64,000 nucleotides of DNA, taken from a bacterium (GTDB lineage Bacteria; Myxococcota_A; Bradymonadia; UBA7976; UBA1532). Below are positions 7,692 through 15,280 of this stretch, in pieces (within the stretch, counting starts at the first letter, position 1; each line of letters starts with the position of its first letter). The notes beneath the pieces were generated by a model. That model saw only the letters and a program-made list of their open reading frames with translations. It searched no databases and was not told the origin of the DNA. The DNA is taken from positions 744,001 through 808,000 of the forward strand of contig JAUHXC010000001.1 of assembly GCA_030427205.1 (NCBI GenBank), in the 5' to 3' direction. The position numbers were made by a program, and so were the translations under genes.

Positions 7692-9044
7692 CTACAAGAA
7701 GCGCATCAGCAGCGTGGCCAGACCCAGGAAGGAGAAGAAGCCGGCGATGTCGGTGACGGTGGTCAGGATGATCGACGAGGCCACCGCCGGGTCGCGCCTC
7801 AGCCGCACGAGCAGCACGGGGATGATGGCGCCGGCGAGCGAGGCGGCGACCATCGACATGATCATCGAGAGGAACATCACGCCGGCCAGCCCCAGGCTCT
7901 GGCTCCAGACCATGACCCCGGCCGAGGTGACCGCGGCCACCGCCAGCCCGTTGAAGGTGCCGACGAGGGCCTCCTTGCGCAGCAGCGCGGGCAGGTGACG
8001 CACCCGGATCTCGCGCAGCGCCAGCCCGCGCATGGTCACCGCGAGCGCCTGGGCGCCGGTATTGCCCGACTGCCCGGCCACCACCGGCAGCATCACCGCC
8101 AGCGCGGTGACCCGGGCGATGGTCTCTTCGAAGAGGCCGACCACCGACGCGGCGAGGAAGGCCGTCAGCAGGTTGATCAGCAGCCACGGCAGCCGGCTGC
8201 GCACGCCCACCCGCGGCGGCGAGAGGGCTTTCTCCTCCGCCGAGCCGCCCACCATCTGCTGCAGGTTGCCCAGCGCGTCCTGCTTGGCGGCGGCCACCAG
8301 GCCGTCGTAGCGGATGATGCCCACCACGCCGCCCTCCTGGTCGACCACCGGCAGGGTGGTCAGCCGGTGGGTCTCCATGAGGGCCAGCACGTCCTCCCGC
8401 ACCGCCATCGGCAGGATGCTCGGGGCGTCCGGGTTGCGGATCGCGCCGATGGCCTCGCTCGGCGTCGCCCCCACGAGGTCTTGCAGCCGCACCACGCCTT
8501 CGAAGCGGCCGAGGTCGTCGGTGAGCACGAGGTCGGAGATGCGCCGGCCCCCGAGGGCGCGCACGCGCTCGAGGGCCTCGCTCACCGAGAGCGCCGCGCC
8601 GAAGCGCGCGACGCGGGTGTCCATCAGGCTGCCCGCGGTGCCCGGCGGGAAGCTCGTGATGAAGCGCACCTCTTCGGCGAGGGCCGGCGGCAGGGCGGCC
8701 AGCGTGCGCTCGCGCGCCTCGTCGTCGAGCTGAGCCGAGACCTGCGCGAGGCGCAGCGGATCGAGGCCGACCGCCCACTCGCGGGCCACGGGCGGCGCGG
8801 CGGCGAGCAGCAGCGCGCCGATCTCCCCCGGCTCGAGCCGGCGCAGGATGTCGACGGCGACGGGCGTCGGCAGCGGCGCGAGCACGGCCAGCACGTCGGC
8901 GACCGCCTCGCCGCGCAAGCGGGTCGCCACGTCGCCGGGGTGGCGCGCCGCGTACTGCGCGATGAAGGCCATGCGCGGCCCCAGCGCGGGCGCCGATCCG
9001 GGCGCCGCGGCCGATCCGGGCGCCGCGGTCGAAGGGTCGGTCAT
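7692..9044 (-). CDS. mgtE: Magnesium transporter MgtE
   Basis: This 450-aa protein has the full MgtE layout: cytosolic helical N domain (about 25-140), a CBS pair (about 135-265), and a membrane domain with about five helices (285-450). The transport signature MLPVVAGQSGNTGAQALAV (318-336) and TVTDIAGFFSFLGLAT (430-445) are present, including the Asp (432) that lines the Mg2+ pore in the Thermus protein. It should import Mg2+ (perhaps also Mn2+), gated by Mg2+ binding to the cytosolic domains. Its ATG overlaps the stop of a separate soluble MgtE-N/CBS protein (ATGA at 9041-9044), so the two are made together. Confidence 0.93.
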   Translation of the reverse strand: MTDPSTAAPGSAAAPGSAPALGPRMAFIAQYAARHPGDVATRLRGEAVADVLAVLAPLPTPVAVDILRRLEPGEIGALLLAAAPPVAREWAVGLDPLRLAQVSAQLDDEARERTLAALPPALAEEVRFITSFPPGTAGSLMDTRVARFGAALSVSEALERVRALGGRRISDLVLTDDLGRFEGVVRLQDLVGATPSEAIGAIRNPDAPSILPMAVREDVLALMETHRLTTLPVVDQEGGVVGIIRYDGLVAAAKQDALGNLQQMVGGSAEEKALSPPRVGVRSRLPWLLINLLTAFLAASVVGLFEETIARVTALAVMLPVVAGQSGNTGAQALAVTMRGLALREIRVRHLPALLRKEALVGTFNGLAVAAVTSAGVMVWSQSLGLAGVMFLSMIMSMVAASLAGAIIPVLLVRLRRDPAVASSIILTTVTDIAGFFSFLGLATLLMRFL

Positions 9045-9865
9045 GGCGTATCTCCCGGCGTCTGCCCGCGCAGGGGCAGCAGGCTGCGCGCGACCACCCG
9101 GTAGAGGTCGCGCAGGGCGTCCGCGGTCTCGGCGGACGAGCCGGCGCGCTGCCGCAGGCGCAGCGCGCGCATCAGGGCGGACCAGCGCAGCGCGCCGACC
9201 ACCCGCTCGTTCTCCAGCACCGGCACCGTGTGGCGGGTCGTCCAGATCGGGTCGGCCATCAGCCGGTCGAACGCCGCGTCGGCGGCCACCGTCGGCGGCG
9301 GCGGCTGTCGATGGCGGGCGACGCGGTCGGCGGCGGGCGCGGTGCCCAGCGCCCAGGCGGGCAGCTCGCCCACCAGCCGCCCGTCGTCGTCGACGAGCCA
9401 GACGGCGGCCTCGGTGTGGCGCAGCGGGCTCGCCGCCCAGCGGGCGCGGGCGCGCTCGACGGTGGCGCCCTCGGGGATGAGCGGCGGGGCGGGCTCCATC
9501 AGCGCCGCCGCCGTATCGTGGGCGAAGCGGGTCAGCGTCGCCAGCTCGGCCCGGCGCGCGGCGGGCAGGGCCGCCAGCACCGGGGCCGACGACTCGGCGC
9601 CCATGGCCCGCAGGACGGACGCGGCGGCGTACGGTCGGCACAGGGCCAGCCGCTGGCCCACGACGTCCGGATCGCGCGTCGCGAGCAGCTCGGCGACCGT
9701 CGAGGCCGGCAGCGCGTCGACGAGGTGGGCGAAGTGCTGCCCGTCGAGCGCGTCGAGCACGTCGGCCGCCGCGGCGCGGGGCAGGTGCTCGACGATGAGC
9801 GCCGCCTCGTCGGTGTGGGTCGCGGCGATGTGATCGATCAGGCGGTCTTCAAGCGACGTCGGCAT
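9041..9865 (-). CDS. Soluble MgtE-type N domain plus CBS-like protein
   Basis: The 274-aa protein matches the cytosolic half of MgtE: a superhelical N domain (about 10-120, with repeats like AADVLDALDGQHFAHLVDAL) followed by a degenerate CBS pair (about 125-245). It has no membrane segment at all. The ATG at 9865 has GGAGG 6 nt upstream; a GTG 6 nt further upstream is less likely. It is sandwiched between an MscS-like gene (23-bp overlap by the alternative start) and mgtE (ATGA overlap). A Mg2+ or nucleotide sensor that acts on the neighbouring membrane proteins is inferred. A standalone second copy of the MgtE regulatory half is unusual. Confidence 0.78.
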   Translation of the reverse strand: MPTSLEDRLIDHIAATHTDEAALIVEHLPRAAAADVLDALDGQHFAHLVDALPASTVAELLATRDPDVVGQRLALCRPYAAASVLRAMGAESSAPVLAALPAARRAELATLTRFAHDTAAALMEPAPPLIPEGATVERARARWAASPLRHTEAAVWLVDDDGRLVGELPAWALGTAPAADRVARHRQPPPPTVAADAAFDRLMADPIWTTRHTVPVLENERVVGALRWSALMRALRLRQRAGSSAETADALRDLYRVVARSLLPLRGQTPGDTP

Positions 9866-10664
9866 CTTCACCCTCCGGCGCGGGATCGAGGTGGGCGAAG
9901 GCCGACGCGGCGAAGCGGGTCGCCGGGATCTCCATGATGCCGTCGGGCACGTCGAGCAGCACCGTGACGCCGGTGAGGCGCACGACCTCCCCCTCGACCC
10001 CGTCGATGCGGATGCGGCTGCGCACCCGGATCGTGCGCCGCAGGTGATGCAGCGCGAGGATGTTCTCCACGCTCTGCCGCGCGCCGAGGGCGAGGGCCAG
10101 CACGGCGCCGCCGAGCACGACGCCGAGCACGACCATCAAGAAGGTGGTCAGCACCGACAGGTTGATGCCCGCCTGCTCGGCGGCGATCATCGCCGTCACC
10201 GCCAGCACCAGCAGCCGGGTGACGGGGGCGATGTTGCCGCTCAGCTCGCCGGCCAGCGGGCGCAGCATGCGCTCGGCCGCCGTGGCGGCGACGCGGGCGG
10301 CGGCGACGCCGAGCACCACGATCACGATCGCGGCGATCAAGCGCGGCAGATAGCTGCTGATGCCGCTCAGCCAGGCCGAGAGCGACGGCAGGCCCAGCGC
10401 GTCGGCGGCGGCGACGGCGCCGAGGGCGACGGGCACCCAGAACGCGGCGCCGGCGACGAGCCCCTCGGCGCCGGCCGCGTCGCTCGGCGCGGCGCCCGAC
10501 CAGCGGCGCAGGCCCCGCCGCACGAGCCGGCGGGCGAGCGCCCGCAGGGCGAACCCGAGCAGGATGCCCGCGCCGAGCGCCAGGGCGGCGGCGACCAGGC
10601 TGGGGATGGAGGCCACCACGGCCGACCAGAGTCGGTCGAGGGCCGGTTGAACGTCCTCGGGCAC
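9849..10664 (-). CDS. MscS-family / TM-helix-repeat membrane protein
   Basis: The 271-aa protein starts at a GTG with AGGAGG 6 nt upstream. It has about five hydrophobic helices: two in the first 90 residues, YLPRLIAAIVIVVLGVAAA (about 105-123), LLVLAVTAMIAAEQAGI and FLMVVLGVVLGGAVLALALG. A short MscS-like beta domain follows (RIRIDGVEGEVVRLTG). It lacks the large C-terminal cage of classical MscS. It probably forms a small mechanosensitive or osmolyte/ion channel. It overlaps the downstream MgtE-N/CBS gene and lies 61 nt after the DUF21-like gene, so all four probably form one cation operon. Confidence 0.82.
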   Translation of the reverse strand: MPEDVQPALDRLWSAVVASIPSLVAAALALGAGILLGFALRALARRLVRRGLRRWSGAAPSDAAGAEGLVAGAAFWVPVALGAVAAADALGLPSLSAWLSGISSYLPRLIAAIVIVVLGVAAARVAATAAERMLRPLAGELSGNIAPVTRLLVLAVTAMIAAEQAGINLSVLTTFLMVVLGVVLGGAVLALALGARQSVENILALHHLRRTIRVRSRIRIDGVEGEVVRLTGVTVLLDVPDGIMEIPATRFAASAFAHLDPAPEGEDADVA

Positions 10665-10725
10665 AGGGCACCTCCTCTGCGGGGCCGCAAGCGCCCCGCG
10701 CGCACGATCCGCCGGACCGCGGCCG

Positions 10726-11115
10726 TCAGTCCGCCGCCAGGTCGGCCTCGGCCTCGGCGATCCGCTCCGGGTCGACCACGGTCAGCTTCACCTTCTCCGC
10801 GCGCCGCCCGTGGACCTCGAGCACGGCGGAGAAGACGCCGATGAGGCCGCTGCCGAAGGCCTCGCCGGCCAGCATGCCCGCCAGCGTCGCGCCGGTGGTA
10901 TTGGCCACCGTGTTCAGGATCAGGATGGCCGAGGTCGGCACGCCGATGTCCCGCTTGAGCCGCAGGAAGTGCTCGGCGGCGGCGGCGTTGCGGCCCTCCT
11001 CCCGGGCGGCTTCGAGGGTCGCGATGCGCGTCGAGTAGAGGGTCGCTTCGAAGAGCGAGCACATCGCCGAGACGAGCAGCGTGATCGCCACGACCGCGAA
11101 CAGGCTGGTCAGCAT
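10726..11115 (-). CDS. Short DUF21/CNNM-like membrane protein, truncated relative to the family
   Basis: The 129-aa protein starts at ATG 11115 with GGAG 8 nt upstream. It shows the DUF21 beginning: a transmembrane helix, the SLFEATLYSTR segment and a second hydrophobic region ILILNTVANTTGATLAGMLAG. It then ends after EVHGRRAEKVKLTVVDPERI. Normal CNNM/CorC proteins continue with two more helices plus CBS and CorC domains. The loss may be natural, since the neighbouring gene supplies a CBS-containing soluble protein, or it may be decay. Position at the head of the MscS/MgtE operon suggests a divalent-cation role. Confidence 0.68.
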   Translation of the reverse strand: MLTSLFAVVAITLLVSAMCSLFEATLYSTRIATLEAAREEGRNAAAAEHFLRLKRDIGVPTSAILILNTVANTTGATLAGMLAGEAFGSGLIGVFSAVLEVHGRRAEKVKLTVVDPERIAEAEADLAAD

Positions 11116-11237
11116 CCGGCGACTCCGGGGCGCGCTCGGCGATGGGGGGGTGGGCTGCGAGACATCGGCACTCGGGCGCGGGCTTCGGCGCCGCGCGGGG
11201 CGGGTGACGTCGCGTGGGTCCGCCGTCGGCGGATTCG

Positions 11238-11259
11238 GGCGGGCAAGATAGCGCCCGCC
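11238..11259. other. Strong GC hairpin between two minus-strand genes
   Basis: ggcgggc (11238-11244) pairs with gcccgcc (11253-11259) around the loop aagatagc. It lies 18 nt after the stop of the caspase-like ORF and 123 nt before the DUF21-like start. It could terminate the sigma/caspase transcript, or the loop's minus-strand TATCTT could act as a -10. There is no U-tract. Confidence 0.35.
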
Positions 11260-11276
11260 GCGCGCCGGTGAGAGCA

Positions 11277-11822
11277 CTATATGCCGTGCGCCGCCCTTGC
11301 GGCCCGTCGACGCCCCGCGGGCAGATAGAGCGCCGCGTCATCGAGCTCGGGGGCCGCCTCGGCGACGATGGGCCCCGCGTCGTGCTGGCTGCGCTCGCCG
11401 GCGGCGCTCGAGGTCAGCACCGCGAAGCCCTCGGGCACCTGCTCGCCCGGCGCGTTCACCGCGAATTCCTCGACCGCGGCGGCGCCTTTGACCCGGCTGA
11501 CCCCGCCCGAGCGGCAGGCGTCGACCACCAGCAGGCGCAGCGAGGCCGGGCTGCCCTGCACCAGCCGGCGCAGGGCGGCGAAGGGCAGGTGGCTGCCGCG
11601 CATGTGCAGCGCGGTCGCGTCGGCGTGGCCCGAGTAGTAGACCACCGGCGCCGTCGGGCCCTCCTCGCGGCGGATGGTCGCGCTCAGCGCGTCCAGCGTG
11701 CGCTGGGCGGTGGCCGCGTCGCTGTCGAGGATCAAACGCACCCGATCGGCGGAGACCCCGCCCAGCTGCTGCAGGGCCTCGGCGAAGGTGCGCGCGTCGC
11801 TCTCGGCGTAGCGCAGGGCCAC
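11277..11822 (-). pseudogene. Caspase-like (peptidase C14) ORF truncated at both ends
   Basis: The 181-aa frame starts at a GTG and begins directly in the middle of the fold (VALRYAESDARTFAEALQQL). The first strand and signal peptide of caspase-family proteins are missing. The catalytic His (VVYYSGHADA, His66) and Cys (LVVDACRSGG, Cys103) are both intact. After LTSSAAGERSQ the sequence loses family character and ends, where normal members continue for over 60 residues. The frame is the same as that of the upstream anti-sigma gene, with only TGA plus five codons between them. This looks like a remnant left by internal deletions; a shortened functional protein is possible but less likely. Confidence 0.6.
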
Positions 11823-11837
11823 CTCGCCCGAGCGCTC

Positions 11838-12566
11838 TCACGGCCCCTTGTCCAGGACGAACGGCGTGCTGCGGCAGCCCTCGGGGCAGTCGGGGCGCCC
11901 GTCGACGACGGCGCAGCGGGGCGGCGCGTCGGGGCAGAGCACCAGGTGCAGGGTCTCGCGGCCGGGGGCGTCGTCGAGGCCGATGGCGCCGGCGAGCAGC
12001 TGGCCGCCGCCCGCGTCGAGTCGATCGTCGAGGTCGTCGCCGAGCGGCCACGCGGTGTAGGGCTCGCCGGCGGCGTCGACGCCGATGATCGCCACGTGGC
12101 CCGCCGTGGGCAGGTCGACCCTGAAGCGCAGCCGATCGCCCGCCGCGAAGCGCGCGCCGCTGATGACCTCCTCGCTGCCCGTCGGCGTCGCCCGCACCAC
12201 GCGCAGCACCAGGTCGCCCTTGAAGCGCACCCCATCGCGCGGGTCGTCGACGGGCGGGGCCGGGCGCATCACGACCAGCGCGATCGCCGCCGCCGCGCCC
12301 AGGGCCATTGCGGGCAGCCAGACCCGCCAGCGGGTCCACCACGGCTGGGGCACGTCCGCCGCCCGCCGGCGCGCGCCGGCCAGCAGCGCCCGCGGGTCGA
12401 TATCGGGCTCGGCGTCGAAGCCGACCCGCATCGCCTGCAGCCGGGCGGCGCACTCGGCGCAGCCGTCGACGTGGCCCTGCACCTGGGCCGCCTCGGCGGC
12501 GGGCAGGAGCTCGGCGCGCAGCATGTCGAGCGCGTAATCCGACGGGCAATCGGCCTCGCGGGGCAT
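11838..12566 (-). CDS. Zinc-finger anti-sigma factor with periplasmic DUF4384-like domain
   Basis: The 242-aa protein starts at ATG 12566, which shares its A with the stop of the ECF sigma gene (TGATG). Residues 12-45 hold the ZAS motif HVDGCAECAARL (His32, Cys36, Cys39). One transmembrane helix follows (about 72-90, LPAMALGAAAAIALVV). The outer domain (about 100-240) has the pattern GDRLRFRVDLPTAGHVAIIG typical of DUF4384-like sensor modules, and ends with two Cys pairs. It should hold the upstream sigma factor at the membrane until an envelope signal arrives. A second ATG 9 nt upstream is also possible. Confidence 0.86.
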   Translation of the reverse strand: MPREADCPSDYALDMLRAELLPAAEAAQVQGHVDGCAECAARLQAMRVGFDAEPDIDPRALLAGARRRAADVPQPWWTRWRVWLPAMALGAAAAIALVVMRPAPPVDDPRDGVRFKGDLVLRVVRATPTGSEEVISGARFAAGDRLRFRVDLPTAGHVAIIGVDAAGEPYTAWPLGDDLDDRLDAGGGQLLAGAIGLDDAPGRETLHLVLCPDAPPRCAVVDGRPDCPEGCRSTPFVLDKGP

Positions 12567-13045
12567 CAGGTCCACGACGCCACCGCCTTTCGCAGCCGCT
12601 CGATGAGGTTGGTCACCGTGCTCTTCGAGACGCCCATGACCTCGGCCGCCTCGCGGTGGGTCATGCCGTCGAGGAAGACATAGGTCGCCGCCTCCATCTG
12701 GGTCTTGTCGGCGCGGGCCATCAGCCGGCGCAGCTGGACCACATCGCCCGCCCCCGCCACGCCGGTCGGCAGGCCCCAGCCCTCTTCGATGCGGGCGTCC
12801 ATCAGCTCGCGGCGGCGCTTGCGGTTGCGGATGGTATTGAGGCAGTAGCGGGTGGTGATCGTATACAGCCAGGCCACCGGGTTGTCGGGCAGCGTATCGA
12901 TGCGGGCGCGAATGGCCAAAGCGAAGACCTCCTGCGTCGCCTCCTCGGCGTCGGCGCGGTTGCCCATCATGCGCATCGCCCGACGGAACACCATGTGCCC
13001 GTAGAGACGGAAGAGTTCGGCGATCTCGCGATCGGTCAGCGGCAT
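12566..13045 (-). CDS. ECF-type RNA polymerase sigma factor
   Basis: The 159-aa protein has sigma region 2 (FRRAMRMMGNRADAEEATQE, then PVAWLYTITTRYCLNTIRNR) and region 4 with a helix-turn-helix (THREAAEVMGVSKSTVTNLI). The ATG at 13045 fits the family N-terminus (LTDREIAELFRLYG). The frame is open further upstream but that part is not sigma-like. It is co-translated with its anti-sigma factor through a TGATG junction and diverges from a serine hydrolase gene 172 nt away. It probably drives an envelope-stress or lifestyle regulon that may include its own operon. Confidence 0.9.
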   Translation of the reverse strand: MPLTDREIAELFRLYGHMVFRRAMRMMGNRADAEEATQEVFALAIRARIDTLPDNPVAWLYTITTRYCLNTIRNRKRRRELMDARIEEGWGLPTGVAGAGDVVQLRRLMARADKTQMEAATYVFLDGMTHREAAEVMGVSKSTVTNLIERLRKAVASWT

Positions 13046-13217
13046 GCGGCGAGTATGTTCCTCGGGCGGTCGGGTATCAATTCGCCGCCTCTCACCCGGG
13101 TAGAACCGCGACGGGGCACGCTGGCCAGGGGGCGGCCGCTTTTTCTCCGATTTTTCTGCGGCGCCGTGGTCGGGCAGCCGCCGATATGGCATCACCGCGG
13201 TCGCACGGAGGCCGCCC

Positions 13218-14627
13218 ATGTTCGCGCTGCTCGCCCTCAACGCCGCCCTGCTCGCCGCGCCGCCGCCCTGGCAGGCGCCGGTCGAGGCCTACGTCGAGAC
13301 CATGATGGCCGCCGACCGGGTGCCGGGCGTGGCGGTCGCCGTCGTCGAGCGGGGTGAGATCGTCTACGTGCGCGGCTTCGGCGAGGCCTGCCCCGACGGA
13401 CGGGGCGTGGGGCCCGATACCCCGTTCATGCTGGGCTCGATCAGCAAGTCGTTCACCGGCGTGGCCATCATGCAGCTCGTCGAGCAGGGCAAAGTCGAGC
13501 TCGACGCGCCGGTGACCCGCTACCTGCCCGACTTCGCGGTGGCCGACCCCGAGGCGGTGGGGCGCATCACCGTCGAGCAGCTGCTGGCCCATACCAGCGG
13601 GCTGCCCAAGAGCCCGACCGCGGGGCCCGCCGGCACCCTGGTCGAGCACGTCGCGGCGCTGAGACAGGCGCACCTGCAGGGCGAGCCGGGCGCGGCCCAC
13701 CGCTACGCCAGCCCCAACTACCAGGTGCTCGGGCGCATCGTCGAGGTCGTCTCGGGGCAGAGCTTCGCGGCCTATGTGCAGCGGAAGATCGTCACCCCGC
13801 TGGGCCTGCAGAACGCGGTGGCGAGCCCGCCGACGGACATGGCCTGCGGGCATCGCTATATCTTCGGCAGCCCGCGCCCCGCCGCGCCGACCGCCGAGCC
13901 CGGGCGCCTGCCCACCGCCAGCCTCATCGCCAGCGCCGAAGACCTGGGGCGCTATCTGAGCGCGATCATGCGCCGCGACGAGGCGCTGCTCTCGGCGGCG
14001 GGCTACGAGGCGCTGCTCACCCCGCTGGTCGAGACCGAGCGCTTCGGCTACGCCATGGGCTGGCGGGTCGGTCCCATCGCCGGCGCGCCGGCCTTTCACC
14101 ATGGCGGCGTGCTCTACGACTTCCGCGGCAAGCTCATCGGCCTGCCCGAGCGCGAGCTGGGCGTGGTGGTGCTGACCAACGCGTCGAGCATGTTCGGCCG
14201 GCCGACGAGCCACCACATCGCCAACGGCGTCGCCGCGCTGCTGCTGGGCCAGAAGCCGCCGCGGGCCGGGCTGCCGCTGCGCTGGGTGCTGTGGGGCATC
14301 GCCGGGTTCATGGCGCTGATGACGCTGGGCCTGATCAAAGAGGCGGTGCAGGCGCGCGGCTGGGTCGCCGAGAAGGCCGAGCAGGTGCGCGGCGGCGGGT
14401 GGCGGGCGGCGCTGCCCTGGCTGGCGCTGGCCTGGGGCGTGGCGCTGCCGCTCGCGCTGCTGGTGGGCCTGCCGCTGGCCTCGGGCATCGGCTGGGGCGA
14501 GCTGTGGCGCGCGGCGCCCGATCTGGCCGGCTGGCTGCTGATCATCGCCCCGCTGAGCCTGCTGCTCGGCCTGGCCAAGGGCGCCTCGCTGCGCCGGCGT
14601 ACGCGCGGCGCAGCCCAGAGCACGTGA
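13218..14627 (+). CDS. Serine beta-lactamase-fold hydrolase with C-terminal membrane helices
   Basis: The 469-aa protein has a GGAGG site 7 nt before the ATG and a short signal-like N-terminus. The class C/PBP fold covers residues 20-340, with SxxK at Ser74-Lys77 (GSISKSF) and the third motif HHGG at 294-297. The second motif reads YAS (163-165, HRYASPNY) instead of YxN, a change that could alter catalysis. Three hydrophobic helices (about 353-373, 398-425 and 440-460) anchor the C-terminus, unlike plain beta-lactamases. It is probably a membrane-bound esterase or D-amino-acid peptidase rather than a resistance enzyme. It is coupled to a methyltransferase gene (TGATG). Confidence 0.85.
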   Translation: MFALLALNAALLAAPPPWQAPVEAYVETMMAADRVPGVAVAVVERGEIVYVRGFGEACPDGRGVGPDTPFMLGSISKSFTGVAIMQLVEQGKVELDAPVTRYLPDFAVADPEAVGRITVEQLLAHTSGLPKSPTAGPAGTLVEHVAALRQAHLQGEPGAAHRYASPNYQVLGRIVEVVSGQSFAAYVQRKIVTPLGLQNAVASPPTDMACGHRYIFGSPRPAAPTAEPGRLPTASLIASAEDLGRYLSAIMRRDEALLSAAGYEALLTPLVETERFGYAMGWRVGPIAGAPAFHHGGVLYDFRGKLIGLPERELGVVVLTNASSMFGRPTSHHIANGVAALLLGQKPPRAGLPLRWVLWGIAGFMALMTLGLIKEAVQARGWVAEKAEQVRGGGWRAALPWLALAWGVALPLALLVGLPLASGIGWGELWRAAPDLAGWLLIIAPLSLLLGLAKGASLRRRTRGAAQST

Positions 14628-15280
14628 TGAGCGACGACCGACCCGAGCCGACCTACGACCAGGGCTTCTGGCAGCAGCTGTGGACGAAGACGCTGCGCGC
14701 GCACGGCGAGAAGATCGGCCGCCGACCGCCCAACGCCCACCTCACCGCCGTCGCCGAGCGGCTGACGCCCGGCCGCGCGCTCGACGCGGGCTGCGGGCAC
14801 GGCGCCGAGGCGCTCTGGCTCGCGGGCCACGGGTGGCGGGTGACCGCCGTCGACTTCTCGCCCGCCGCGTTGGACCACGCCGCGCGCACGGCCGCGGCGC
14901 TCGGCCCGGCCATCGCCGAGCGGGTCGATTGGGTGCAGGGCGACCTCACCGCGTGGGCGCCCGCGGCCCGGGCCTACGACCTGGTGGCCTGCCTCTATGT
15001 GCATGTGCCGGGCGACGTGGGCGCCATGGTCCGGCGGCTGGCGGCGGGGGTTGCGCCCGGCGGGTCGCTGCTGCTCGTGGGGCATCAGCCGATCGATCCC
15101 GAGACCGGCGCCGCGACCGCTGCGGCCGGCCAGACCCAGGTCTCGGTGGCGGCGGCGCGGGCGGCGCTCGCCGACGAAGACTGGCAGGTCGAGGTCGCCG
15201 AGCAGCGCCGTCGGCGTACGGGCGGCGGCGTCGACGCGGTCATGCTCGCCCGCCGCCACCGACGGGCGGGCTACCGCTGA
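14627..15280 (+). CDS. SAM-dependent class I methyltransferase
   Basis: The 217-aa protein starts at an ATG overlapping the stop of the serine hydrolase gene. The Rossmann methyltransferase motif I is ALDAGCGHGAEAL (51-63), motif II ends VTAVDFS, and post-I VQGDLTAW and motif IV YDLVACLYVHVP follow. It resembles the tellurite-resistance TehB-like/Methyltransf_25 group. The substrate is not readable. Its last 10 bases overlap the 3' end of the convergent cytochrome gene. Confidence 0.86.
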   Translation: MSDDRPEPTYDQGFWQQLWTKTLRAHGEKIGRRPPNAHLTAVAERLTPGRALDAGCGHGAEALWLAGHGWRVTAVDFSPAALDHAARTAAALGPAIAERVDWVQGDLTAWAPAARAYDLVACLYVHVPGDVGAMVRRLAAGVAPGGSLLLVGHQPIDPETGAATAAAGQTQVSVAAARAALADEDWQVEVAEQRRRRTGGGVDAVMLARRHRRAGYR

